Source: Planococcus sp. A6 (GTDB taxonomy: Bacteria; Bacillota; Bacilli; Bacillales_A; Planococcaceae). Taken from it: a stretch of DNA of 41,002 nucleotides. The translations under genes and the position numbers were made by a program. The notes under the pieces were generated by a model. That model was not told the DNA's origin and ran no database searches. It saw only the letters and a list, made by a program, of their open reading frames with translations. Below, in pieces: positions 33,874-41,002 of this stretch; within the stretch, counting starts at the first letter, position 1, and the number at the start of each line of letters is the position of its first letter. The stretch is from assembly GCF_028823615.1 (NCBI RefSeq), contig NZ_JAPEHT010000013.1, forward strand, positions 1 to 41,002. The letters run 5' to 3'.

Positions 33874-34571
33874 AACATATAGCTGTGATCCCGGCTCGAA
33901 GCGGATCTAAAGGACTGGAAAATAAGAATATTAAACTTCTAAATGGTAAACCTTTAATGGCTTATACTATTGAAGCAGCTACAAATAGTGGTGTTTTTGA
34001 TAAAATCATTGTTTCCACAGATTCAGAAGAATACGCAGCAATAGCCCAAAAATATGGCGCTGAAATACCATATTTAAGAAGTATGAATCTATCAAAGGAT
34101 ACGACCTCTTCTTGGGATGTAGTTAATGATATTTTAAAATTTTACAAGCAGAAAGGTCAAAACTATGATACTGTTTGCTTACTGCAACCCACCTCACCTT
34201 TAAGAGATGCAGAGGATATAAAAGGCGCATATGCAATGCTAGAGACAAAAAAAGCTAAAACTATTATATCGGTATGTGAAACACAACATTCTCCATTATG
34301 GACAAATACTTTGCCAGAGAATCTTTCCTTAGAAAGCTTTATTTCCCAAGATTTAATCGATAAAAACAGACAATCTCTACCTAAATATTACCAGTTGAAC
34401 GGTGCTATCTATATTATTGAGACCAGTCAAATTAGTGATAACCACAATCTTTATAGTGAGTACAGCTATGCATATATTATGTCTCATACTAAATCAATTG
34501 ATATCGATAATCTGCTAGATTTCTTATTAGTCGAATTAATAGTAGAGAAAACAGATTTTTCAAAGGATTGA
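33870..34571 (+). CDS. legF: CMP-nonulosonate cytidylyltransferase (LegF/NeuA)
   Basis: This 233-residue enzyme has the CTP-binding start IPARSGSKGLENKNI, the sugar-binding STDSEEYA, LLQPTSPLRDAEDI, and the YQLNGAIYI block near 175. It activates the nine-carbon acid as the CMP sugar used by the transferase at 25503. Length matches short LegF/NeuA forms without an extra esterase domain. It is the last biosynthetic step of the cassette. Confidence 0.93.
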   Translation: MKHIAVIPARSGSKGLENKNIKLLNGKPLMAYTIEAATNSGVFDKIIVSTDSEEYAAIAQKYGAEIPYLRSMNLSKDTTSSWDVVNDILKFYKQKGQNYDTVCLLQPTSPLRDAEDIKGAYAMLETKKAKTIISVCETQHSPLWTNTLPENLSLESFISQDLIDKNRQSLPKYYQLNGAIYIIETSQISDNHNLYSEYSYAYIMSHTKSIDIDNLLDFLLVELIVEKTDFSKD

Positions 34572-34595
34572 ACTAATTATTTTAAGGAGTATTTT

Positions 34596-35102
34596 ATGAG
34601 AAAAAAGATGTGGAAACTCATTTTGTTTACCGTAGGATCATTATTTCCCACATCATATTATCCCTTAGGAGATGTGGGAAAAAAGTTTAGGTACTTCTGT
34701 GCCTCAAGAGTAGTGGAGGAGATAGGGGAAAATGTTAATATTGAAAGAGGTTCTATTATTCAAAATTCTTTAAAAATAGGGGATAATTCGGGTATAGGAG
34801 TTAAATGCGTTTTAGGGGACGTTGTGATCGGAAAAAATGTTATGATGGGCCCCGAATGTTTAATTTATTCAACAAATCATTATTTTGATAAGAAAAGTTT
34901 AAGCTTTCACGGTAAAACTGAATCAAAACCAGTTGTAATTGAGGATAATGTTTGGATTGGTGCTCGTGCAATTATATTACCAGGTGTGAATATTGGTAAA
35001 GGCGCGATTGTTGGTGCGGGCTCTATTGTAACCAAAAATGTACCCCCTTATAGTATAGCTGCAGGAAATCCAGCTAAAATAGTTAAAAAACTAATAGAGT
35101 AA
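34596..35102 (+). CDS. Hexapeptide-repeat acetyltransferase
   Basis: This 168-residue left-handed beta-helix protein has a hydrophobic N-terminal stretch (LILFTVGSLFPTSYYP) and the active-site-type LIYSTNHYFD. Its end, GAGSIVTKNVPPYSIAAGNPAKIV, is typical of maltose/xenobiotic and capsule O-acetyltransferases. It probably O-acetylates the polysaccharide or a precursor; the target is unknown. TTTAAGGAGT precedes the ATG. It is the last gene of the AT-rich operon, 24 bp after legF. Confidence 0.87.
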   Translation: MRKKMWKLILFTVGSLFPTSYYPLGDVGKKFRYFCASRVVEEIGENVNIERGSIIQNSLKIGDNSGIGVKCVLGDVVIGKNVMMGPECLIYSTNHYFDKKSLSFHGKTESKPVVIEDNVWIGARAIILPGVNIGKGAIVGAGSIVTKNVPPYSIAAGNPAKIVKKLIE

Positions 35103-35515
35103 TTATCTGATATTATCTGAAAAATCCGCGCCTTTGTGTCTTAGATAAATCAGTCTGTAACCAATAAATACATGCTAAAAAAGCCTGGTCCAATAATAAG
35201 GGAGCAGGTTTTTAGTGCAGTCATAATTGTGAGGTATTGAGTTACCCATAATTGTTCCGAACATAAGGGGTGTATAGGAACTACTGGAAGTGTAAAGTAC
35301 AACTAGGATCATTTTTTTGCTTGGATACCCTTGTCCAGTAAAAAGCTGCCATTCATATGACTGATGGCATCGCAGCATCAATATTTCCCGCACCTGTCAG
35401 TTGCACTGGGTGTATATACTGTTCAGCAAAGATTTCAAGTTTACTATGTTTCCATGATCTATTTGATGCATATCTTGAAAACACGGGAATACATTAAAAA
35501 ATCCAATACTCCGTA
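35103..35515. other. 413-bp spacer between capsule operon and IS remnants
   Basis: I see no convincing gene; short ORFs here lack ribosome sites and family motifs. Apart from one hairpin (35178-35213) it looks like decayed sequence left between the operon end and the IS3-type end at 35516. Confidence 0.5.
35178..35213 (+). terminator. Possible terminator of the capsule operon
   Basis: AAAAA plus CCTG (35178-35187, one bulged G) can pair with CAGG plus TTTTT (35205-35213) around a 17-base loop. The short GC part makes it weak. It lies about 75 bp after the last stop. Confidence 0.35.
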
Positions 35516-35826
35516 TGAATTGACCCAAAAAAGATAGACAAAAAATTCTAGAAGCTTGTTGCGCATGAGTCCGGTATTCAACCGGACTCATGTTTTTTTA
35601 ATTTAGATTTCAGTTGTTTCTGTTTGTAATAAACCATATAGCCATCCAGTTCCTGGTAAAAATACTTCGCGCTTTCAAATTCCTGCAGGTAGAGGAGCTT
35701 TATCTTTATCTTGAGAATGCCGAAGAAGTTCTCAATCATGGCGCTGTCGAGGCACTTGCCCTTACAGGAGATGTTTTGGGTTATGTGTCGATTCATCAAT
35801 GCGTCAATGCGTCAATGCTTTCTAGT
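35516..35826 (-). pseudogene. 3' fragment of an IS3-family (IS150-type) transposase
   Basis: The minus strand from 35799 encodes the end of an orfB integrase: SCKGKCLDSAMIENFFGILK, then YMVYYKQKQLKSKLK. The last part, MSPVEYRTHAQQAS, continues in another frame from about 35578, so there is a frameshift. The outer end shows an IS150-type terminal repeat (TGAATTGACCC at 35516-35526, then AAAAAAGATAGAC). The 5' two thirds of the gene and the other end are missing, replaced by the IS21-type element whose end begins at 35827. A short near-tandem repeat (TCAATGCG, about 35792-35818) marks the junction. Confidence 0.8.
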
Positions 35827-35882
35827 TGTCAACGCCGGTTTAATTTCCCCCATCATAGCCGGAATAAAATTCCCCACTTGAG

Positions 35883-36647
35883 CTACTTTGCCGGTGGGGG
35901 AGCCGGATAAATCCCGGCTTTTTTCTTTTCCTTCAGGCGATAAGAATCACCTTTGATGTTAAAGGTCACCGAATGGTGAAGCAGACGGTCGAAAATGGTT
36001 GTGGCTAGGACATCATCTCCGAAGACCTTTCCCCATTCGATAAATGATTTGTTTGAGGTTAAGATCATCGCGCCGTGCTCATATCTCTTCGAGATGACTT
36101 GGAAAAAAATATTCGCTGAGAACTCGTCAAACGGAAAGTAGCCGACTTCGTCCAACACGATCAAATCCGGTCGTGTCCATTTCTTGATAAGACGGGAGAC
36201 CGTCCCTTTGGCCTCGGCCTTGTGACACTCCGCAACCAAATCGGCTGCGGTAAGGAAGAGGACACTATAGCCTTGGGTGAGAGCTTCCAATGCAAAAGCG
36301 ATTGCCAGATGCTTCTTGCCGACACCTGGCGGTCCCAGGAGAAGTCGATTTTCGTCATTCGCAATGTACCGACAGGTCAGTGTTTTGTTGATACGTTGCT
36401 CGTTAAGACTCGGTTGGAATGCCAAATCAAAATCATGGATGGTTTTGGTGTAAGGGAGTTTCGCCCGGTGAATTCTTCGGCTCAACTCGGCGGATTCTAG
36501 GTGTTCCCATTCTCCGGAAACGACCGTGTGTAAAAAGTCGAAATATGATACATTATGGGTAGAAGCGTTCTCGACCAAATCATCGAGCTGACTGGCCGTA
36601 TGCGACCAGTTCAGCTGATGAAGCCGTTCTTCCAGAAGGGATTTCAT
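35883..36647 (-). CDS. IstB-like ATP-binding protein of the outer IS21 element
   Basis: This 254-residue AAA+ helper of IS21 transposition shows LLLGPPGVGKKHLAIA, then Walker B LIVLDEVGYFPFD and LTSNKSFIEWGKVF, and the C-terminal DRLLHHSVTFNIKGDSYRLK. The Walker A motif has Lys where Ser/Thr should follow the invariant Lys (GKK instead of GKT; AAG where ACG is expected). This should weaken Mg-ATP binding. The istA remnant overlaps its start by 4 bp as in intact elements. The frame is open, but the protein is probably inactive. Confidence 0.85.
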   Translation of the reverse strand: MKSLLEERLHQLNWSHTASQLDDLVENASTHNVSYFDFLHTVVSGEWEHLESAELSRRIHRAKLPYTKTIHDFDLAFQPSLNEQRINKTLTCRYIANDENRLLLGPPGVGKKHLAIAFALEALTQGYSVLFLTAADLVAECHKAEAKGTVSRLIKKWTRPDLIVLDEVGYFPFDEFSANIFFQVISKRYEHGAMILTSNKSFIEWGKVFGDDVLATTIFDRLLHHSVTFNIKGDSYRLKEKKKAGIYPAPPPAK

Positions 36648-36941
36648 TCGAAATCACCTCCTTCAAAGGCGGCGTAAGCTGCGAGGGAACGTGCTTCAAC
36701 GTAAGGAGTGAAAATGCTTGAATCCTGGGTCGCCAAACCGATGGGATTCTGTTGTTTTCGCTCTTTTTCTTTTGCCTCCTGTATCCCCTCGTAATGTTCA
36801 AAGCGGACATGAGTACGTGTTTCACCCGAAAGAATCGGGTGTTGCGCAATGCATTCCACTTCATCAAAAATCTCCAATTGCTTCTCCAGCTTCACCTTGA
36901 TTTTCACTTGATGACCGGCATATGTAACCGTCAATACCAAT
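36644..36941 (-). pseudogene. C-terminal fragment of the outer istA
   Basis: This fragment encodes about 98 residues of the IstA C-terminus (TYAGHQVKIKV, then HVRFEHYEG). It is cut at 36942 by the inner element. It is fused in frame only to a few codons of the inner IS end, so it is not a functional start. Confidence 0.8.
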
Positions 36942-36975
36942 TGAACATATTTTGCTCATTTACGCTGGACACTTT

Positions 36976-37728
36976 TTACTCTTTAAAAATTTTCTGTTGA
37001 TGTTTCAATCGATGGCTCTCATTGTTCATATGGATGACTTCTACTCGGTGTAATAGACGATCCAAAATTGCCGTCATCATTCCCTCATTTCCTACAATCT
37101 CCGTCCACTCCTCAGGACTTCGGTTAGATGTCAAAATCAACGAACACTGCTCATAAAGTTGATGAATCAGTTGGAAGAAAAGGGTAGCTTCTCGCTGATC
37201 CATAGCCATGTACATGATGTCATCAATAATGACAAGATCGGAAGCGCGCAAGCGCTTCAATTGGATTTTCGATTTATTTACATACTCTTCGGTCTTGAGT
37301 AACTGAATTAACTCTCCCATCGTGATGAAATATACTTGAAACCCTCTGTTGATGGCTTCGATACCAAGTCCTACCGATAGTAGTGTCTTTCCTGCACCTG
37401 GCGGTCCAAGCAGGATGAGATTGTAGTTTTGTTCAAGCCACTCATATTCAAGCAACTGTTTTAATTGCCGTTCGGTGATAGCTTCCTGTTCTTCAATCCG
37501 AAAGAGATCGAGTGGCCGATGGTACGGGAACCTTGCCCAGTTCAGTCGTTTCTCAATGCTTTTCTTTTCTCGCTTTTCAAGTTCGGAAGCTGTCAATTGT
37601 TCTAAAAACTCTAAGTAGGTCCATGATTTCTGTTCCGCCTTCCGGAGAAGGTCCGGAAGGGCCGTGGCCGTCTCAGCCAACCTCAATTGGCGAAAGGACT
37701 GCTGAATATCTGTAACACTCTTACTCAA
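36976..37728 (-). CDS. istB: IstB-like ATP-binding protein of the inner IS21 element
   Basis: This 250-residue AAA+ transposition helper has intact Walker A (LLGPPGAGKTLLS), Walker B (LVIIDDIMYMA), a sensor-type LTSNRSPEEW and the C-terminal ILDRLLHRVEVIHM. It binds ATP and target DNA and directs IstA. It overlaps istA by 8 bp and ends close to the inner left end. It is quite diverged from the IstB of the outer element, so the two IS21 elements belong to different subgroups. Confidence 0.9.
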   Translation of the reverse strand: MSKSVTDIQQSFRQLRLAETATALPDLLRKAEQKSWTYLEFLEQLTASELEKREKKSIEKRLNWARFPYHRPLDLFRIEEQEAITERQLKQLLEYEWLEQNYNLILLGPPGAGKTLLSVGLGIEAINRGFQVYFITMGELIQLLKTEEYVNKSKIQLKRLRASDLVIIDDIMYMAMDQREATLFFQLIHQLYEQCSLILTSNRSPEEWTEIVGNEGMMTAILDRLLHRVEVIHMNNESHRLKHQQKIFKE

Positions 37729-39256
37729 TACGTTTCCCTCCCATCAATTGGAGGTATTCATCCATGTCCCGGGTCTGTACGGCTATATCGACCTTGAGTT
37801 TCCTGTTCTCCTCAAGTTTCATTGGCTGGTCTGACTTCGTCCGACGAAGAAAGTCGACGACATCTCGAAAGGCATTTGCGCTAAAAAGATTTTCATTTAT
37901 ACACTTTTCAAGCGCCAAATGAGCCCATTCGGCATTCTCTTGCGTCACTTTCTTGATCAGCGCAAACTGGTCTCGCCGATACCGCCCATAGTCTGCACTG
38001 ATCTTTTCTATGTAGTCTTTCGCCTTGTCATGGGCAAGGAGTGTGATCAATTCCTGTTTCATCCCTTCGAGCGACGTGGAACGCTCACGGGAATGGTTTC
38101 TATTTTTAATCAGACGACCTTTCTCTAGGGAAATGGTGTGATCAGCGATCACCTCACCTGTAGACGGATCGCAGATTTTGAGTAAGTTATCCGCCATGTG
38201 TAAACGGACATTTGCTAGTTTCGTATAGGTGCCGAGTGGTACAGAATACCGATTAGAACGGAAATGCACCGTATTGTCCTTACGGACATTCCTTGTTATA
38301 CTTTCTGTATAGTTGCTTTCGAAAGAAAGTGGGTCAGAGATCTTGCGTAAGTGTTGCTTTTCCAGGAGGAACACTTCGTAAGGTCTCTTTTTTGTCGTGT
38401 TATGAACCTTGTAATTTCCGGTTCGCTCCAGCCAGTTCAGGCTGCGGTCGTTCCAATCCTCCAGCGTCGAATACACGCGATTTTTTGCGAAGTTGTTCTT
38501 GACGTATTTTACAACATTCTCGATTTTTCCTTTGGATTCCGGATCTGCCTTCCTACACAAATACACGCGGAACTTTCTTTGTTGGATATATTGTTGGAAC
38601 GCTGCAGTTAAGATCAGGTCTCCTGCATTTTCACTGACAGCGATGAGATTGTCTTGGTCATAGACGATTTCTTCTGCTATACCGCCATAGTACTTAAACG
38701 CCAGCTCATGGCAACGTATCGTATCCGCTGTCGTAAATGGTCGATTGAACCACCAAGTATATTTCTGACGAGAATGTGCTAGCACAAAGGCGATAAAGTA
38801 AAGGCGGACTTCTTTTCCGTGTGTATCCTTTTGAATCGTCTGGCCCCAATCTACCTGCAGTTGTTTTCCTGGCGGCAGTTCATCGACTGACTCGTATTCA
38901 CGTGGCTCTTCTTTCTTTTCAATCTGATACAGCTCTCTTACCTCATTGACATAACGGCGCACTGTACTCTCTCCAACATTGATATCGGGAAACTTTTCTT
39001 GCAGCCAATCATATACTTGAGCTCCGCTTAGGGAAGGGAATTCCTTCAACCAATTCACGATCCAATCCCGGTAGGGATCCAACTTCTTCTTTCGGTCACC
39101 TGGTTCAAATTCTTCTACTGCCTCTTCAAACGTCATCTCCAGATATTTTTACACCGTGGTGCGTGAAATCTTTAATCTTTTGGCGATCTGTGCCACCCTC
39201 AATCTTTGCTTTTTCAATTGATGAACTTCTAGATATACCATTAACTTTTCCTCCAT
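37721..39256 (-). pseudogene. istA: IS21 transposase istA with premature stop at codon 36
   Basis: The natural start is ATG 39256 after GGAGGAAC. The first 35 codons encode the N-terminal HTH (VAQIAKRLKISRTTV), then a TAA (plus-strand TTA at 39149-39151) interrupts the frame. The frame continues open for 511 codons in total, including the DDE core: VDWGQT (first Asp), VYDQDN, and SKGKIENVVKYVK (Glu). Only a restart at 39136 could give a 471-residue protein lacking the DNA-binding domain. It is probably inactive, or helped by read-through. Confidence 0.85.
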
Positions 39257-39346
39257 GATGTTCCTCCTACAAGCTGATAAAATCAGTTTATAGGAAAGAA
39301 TTGATTGGGCGAAAAGTGTTCAATCGAAATGAGCAAAAACTGTTCA

Positions 39347-40211
39347 CTTTATTCTAGCGGTTACAGCATATCGAAACGGAACGGAATACTTATTCCCCAA
39401 GTAGGAGACGAAACAATCGCGACTGACTTCAGGCATTTCCCAATGCGTGGTCGGGAACAACTCCTTCGTTCCCCAAGCCTGTAGAAAAGATTGTTCCTTT
39501 TGCCAGCGCTGAACCGGCGGTTCCTGGGTCGTTTCATTCTTTTTCTTGTTTGCGGTCTGATCCAGCCATTTGCGCATGTCCTGGTTCAACGCTTCAAGTG
39601 TCGGTTCATGCCGGCGTTGAAAGAAGTTACGTCTCATGTAATCGACCGTTCGTTCGACTTTCCCTTTCGTTTGGGGGCGATAGGGTTTGCACGCTTTGGG
39701 TGTGACACCGTAGTAAGCGAGAAAGTCTTCAAAATTTTGATTGAAGCGAATTTCTGCCGGTGTATGCCGGATAACAACCGTTTTCATATTGTCATAGAGA
39801 ACTTGATTCGGAATACCGTTGAAATAGGCAAAGGCATTCATGTGGCATTTCATTAAGGTTTCCAATTTCGTATCAGTTGTAAATTCGATGTACTTCATTC
39901 GGGAATACCCCAATACCATCAAAAACGCATAGATTTTTTGAAGGCGGCCATCGACTTCGTATAACCCGACTTCTGCCCAATGAATCCATTTGTGCCTGTT
40001 GGCCAGGTGGCGTCTCAAAGTGTCGGGGCGCCTGTTTCTTCGTTTGTTCCCAGTGCGGCTGCACAAAATCTTTTAAGATCGTACTTTTTCCCTTAAACCC
40101 TTATGCCTGGATCTCCTCGAAAAGCACAACACAATTGGTGGTTCCTTCTCGAATCCGTTGAAGTAGGTAGGGCATATACGCATCTAATTTGCTTGTCCGT
40201 TTCGTTCGCAT
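39347..40211 (-). pseudogene. N-terminal part of the outer istA, with stop and frameshift
   Basis: The reading starts at ATG 40211 (MRTKRTSKLDAYMPYLLQRI), meets an in-frame TAA (plus-strand TTA, 40101-40103) after EEIQA, then continues KGKSTILKDFVQPHWEQTKK. Near 39978-39986 a 4-base insertion shifts the frame inside the first catalytic motif (QMD-WAEVGLYEV). The DDE core then continues (LYDNMKT, PQTKGKVERTVDYM) up to KYSVPFRYAVTARIK at the junction with the inner element. At least three lesions make it dead. Confidence 0.88.
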
Positions 40212-40217
40212 TATGCC

Positions 40218-40756
40218 GCATTAATGTTTGTTAAAGATGATTTTAATCATGACAATCTCTCCAGTTCCAGTAGATATGTTCAGTATCGGGGTCCGAAATT
40301 AGAAAGACAACCAAATGGTAAAAACTTTTTGAAGTATCTACCATTTAAGGCTCAGTTCAAGGTTTGGGCGGCGGTCTCTTTAAAAATACTCATTGAAATA
40401 ATATTGGAAAACAAAATAAATTAACTGACAAATACTACATTTTTTAAAAAAAGATTTCACAGTATATATAAATTTAATGTTTTACTTATTTGACAAAAAT
40501 AACACAATGATAAATATAGCTAAAAAATCCTTCACTTCTATATTTTCTTCGTATATGATAATTATAGGCTAGAAAATACAAAATACGCGTGAAAAAATAC
40601 TCTTTTTATGGAATAAAAATTATGTTAATAGCAATAAAAAATTGTTTTTTATTTACAATTTAATTATTAATAATATTGTATTTCCTATAATTTATACATT
40701 AATCTGTAAGTGTGTTTTGATTTTTAAGTACTGAGTAATTTAGGAGGAAATTATGT
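40218..40756. other. AT-rich noncoding spacer of about 540 bp
   Basis: An open frame at 40224-40424 (66 codons, ending LKILIEIILENKIN) has no ribosome site; it might be the 3' end of a gene truncated by the IS, but no family is recognised. The rest is very AT-rich, with a 9-bp A/T hairpin (40633-40641 with 40645-40653) and TATAAT-like boxes near 40689. Confidence 0.5.
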
Positions 40757-41002
40757 ATGAAAATATTTCTTTACATTTTAATATTTACCCTTGCTTTTTC
40801 TTTAAATATTAATAATAAAATATACGCAATAGAAGATGTAACTGCCCCAGTCTTATCAGGTATAAATGTCAATCAAGAAACGGTGTCTGTGGGGAACGTT
40901 ATACAGGTTGAAGTCGAAGGATCAGATAAAGAGTCTGGGCTGGCGCCTAATTCTTTTATCAACTTTGTGCATCCGGTAACAAGAAAGTGGATACACATAA
41001 GC
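40757..41002 (+). CDS. 5' end of a secreted protein gene, truncated by window edge
   Basis: ATG 40757 follows TAGGAGGAA; an ATG at 40753 in another frame closes quickly. The 82 visible codons encode a Sec signal (MKIFLYILIFTLAFS, likely cut after KIYA near residue 25), then EDVTAPVLSGINVNQETVSV and EVEGSDKESGLA. These read like the start of an Ig-like or bacterial surface repeat domain (T-A-P-x-L start, D-x-x-S-G-L calcium or turn motif). It is probably an exported surface or polysaccharide-related protein; the full domain set is outside the window. Confidence 0.8.
   Translation, partial: MKIFLYILIFTLAFSLNINNKIYAIEDVTAPVLSGINVNQETVSVGNVIQVEVEGSDKESGLAPNSFINFVHPVTRKWIHIS

Larger units (their letters stand above)
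36942..39346 (-). mobile_element. Inner IS21-family element, 2405 bp
   Basis: The ends are imperfect inverted repeats of about 35 bp, identical at 28 positions by eye: TGAACATATTTTGCTCATTT on the left, and TGAACAGTTTTTGCTCATTT as the reverse complement on the right. Both ends share ACACTTTT further in. It encodes istA and istB with 8-bp overlap. I see no target duplication: the flanks read ACCAAT on the left and CTTTAT on the right. Confidence 0.85.
35827..40217 (-). mobile_element. Decayed outer IS21-family element (interrupted)
   Basis: The left end starts TGTCAACGCCGG at 35827 and carries two short direct repeats (CCGG, A/T tract, CCCC), as in IS21-like multiple terminal repeats. It encodes istB (35883-36647) and a broken istA (36644-36941 plus 39347-40211). 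No matching right-end repeat is visible beyond the istA start, so that end seems deleted near 40217. A second IS21-type element occupies 36942-39346. Confidence 0.75.

Noticed and set aside
35175-35591. Short minus-strand open frames in the post-operon spacer
   Set aside because: No ribosome sites or family motifs; only the part from about 35520 matches the IS3-type transposase end, which is listed as a pseudogene.
35792-35818. Short tandem TCAATGCG repeat as a CRISPR-like or regulatory array
   Set aside because: It is only about three units of 8-9 bases without spacers, at an IS junction; replication slippage explains it.
40633-40653. A/T-only hairpin as a terminator or riboswitch
   Set aside because: The arms are pure A/T in a very AT-rich region, so such pairing is expected by chance.

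Overview
The window reads as a chromosomal segment of a low-to-mid-GC Firmicute. Strong AGGAGG-type ribosome binding sites, a YwqC/YwqD/YwqE-type tyrosine kinase/phosphatase module, an LCP-family protein and Gram-positive lipoprotein and secretion signals all fit Bacillales. The style of the genes suggests Planococcaceae (Planococcus or a relative), but that genus-level guess is inference.

Region 1 (1-6.9 kb) holds free-standing genes: a patatin-like lipase, an acyltransferase-3 membrane protein, a small lipoprotein and a secreted CpdB-type cyclic-nucleotide phosphodiesterase/nucleotidase. A two-block noncoding repeat (block A then block B) lies between them three times. Block B contains a hairpin whose two stems change sequence from copy to copy while keeping pairing and geometry, which suggests a selected structure. 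A small membrane protein follows on the minus strand.

Region 2 (7.2-10.7 kb) has an SDR epimerase/dehydratase plus glycosyltransferase pair, then two small paralogous HTH-like proteins of unknown function. The first of these ends in a 57-bp tandem duplication of its stop codon and terminator.

Region 3 (10.7-35.1 kb) is one large Wzy-type surface polysaccharide (capsule) locus. Divergent LCP ligase and SGNH-like genes face a Wzz co-polymerase, BY-kinase and PHP-type phosphatase. These are followed by a long WbpM/EpsC-type 4,6-dehydratase, a small PglC-like phosphoglycosyl transferase, a UDP-uronate epimerase, a TviB-type UDP-sugar 6-dehydrogenase, an atypical SDR, several glycosyltransferases, a Wzy polymerase and a Wzx flippase. 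The last third (25.5-35.1 kb) is a full nonulosonic acid cassette of the legionaminic type (LegB, LegC, PtmE-like, LegH/NeuD, LegI/NeuB, LegG/NeuC, LegF/NeuA). It comes with a GT52/GT38-like sialyltransferase candidate and an extra acetyltransferase. From about 16.9 kb onward the DNA is clearly more AT-rich than the first 16 kb, the usual sign of an exchangeable serotype-specific segment.

Region 4 (35.1-40.2 kb) is an insertion-sequence graveyard: a 3' fragment of an IS3/IS150-type element abuts a decayed IS21-type element whose istA is split by a second IS21-type element (36942-39346). Nearly every transposase here carries a visible lesion.

Region 5 (40.2-41.0 kb) is AT-rich noncoding DNA and then the 5' end of a secreted protein gene that runs off the window.

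Logic of the locus: nucleotide-sugar enzymes supply an N-acetyl-6-deoxyhexose-type precursor, a uronic acid and CMP-legionaminate (or a close relative). The phosphoglycosyl transferase starts the unit on undecaprenyl phosphate, glycosyltransferases extend it, Wzx flips it, Wzy and Wzz polymerise it under kinase/phosphatase control, and the LCP protein probably attaches it to the wall.
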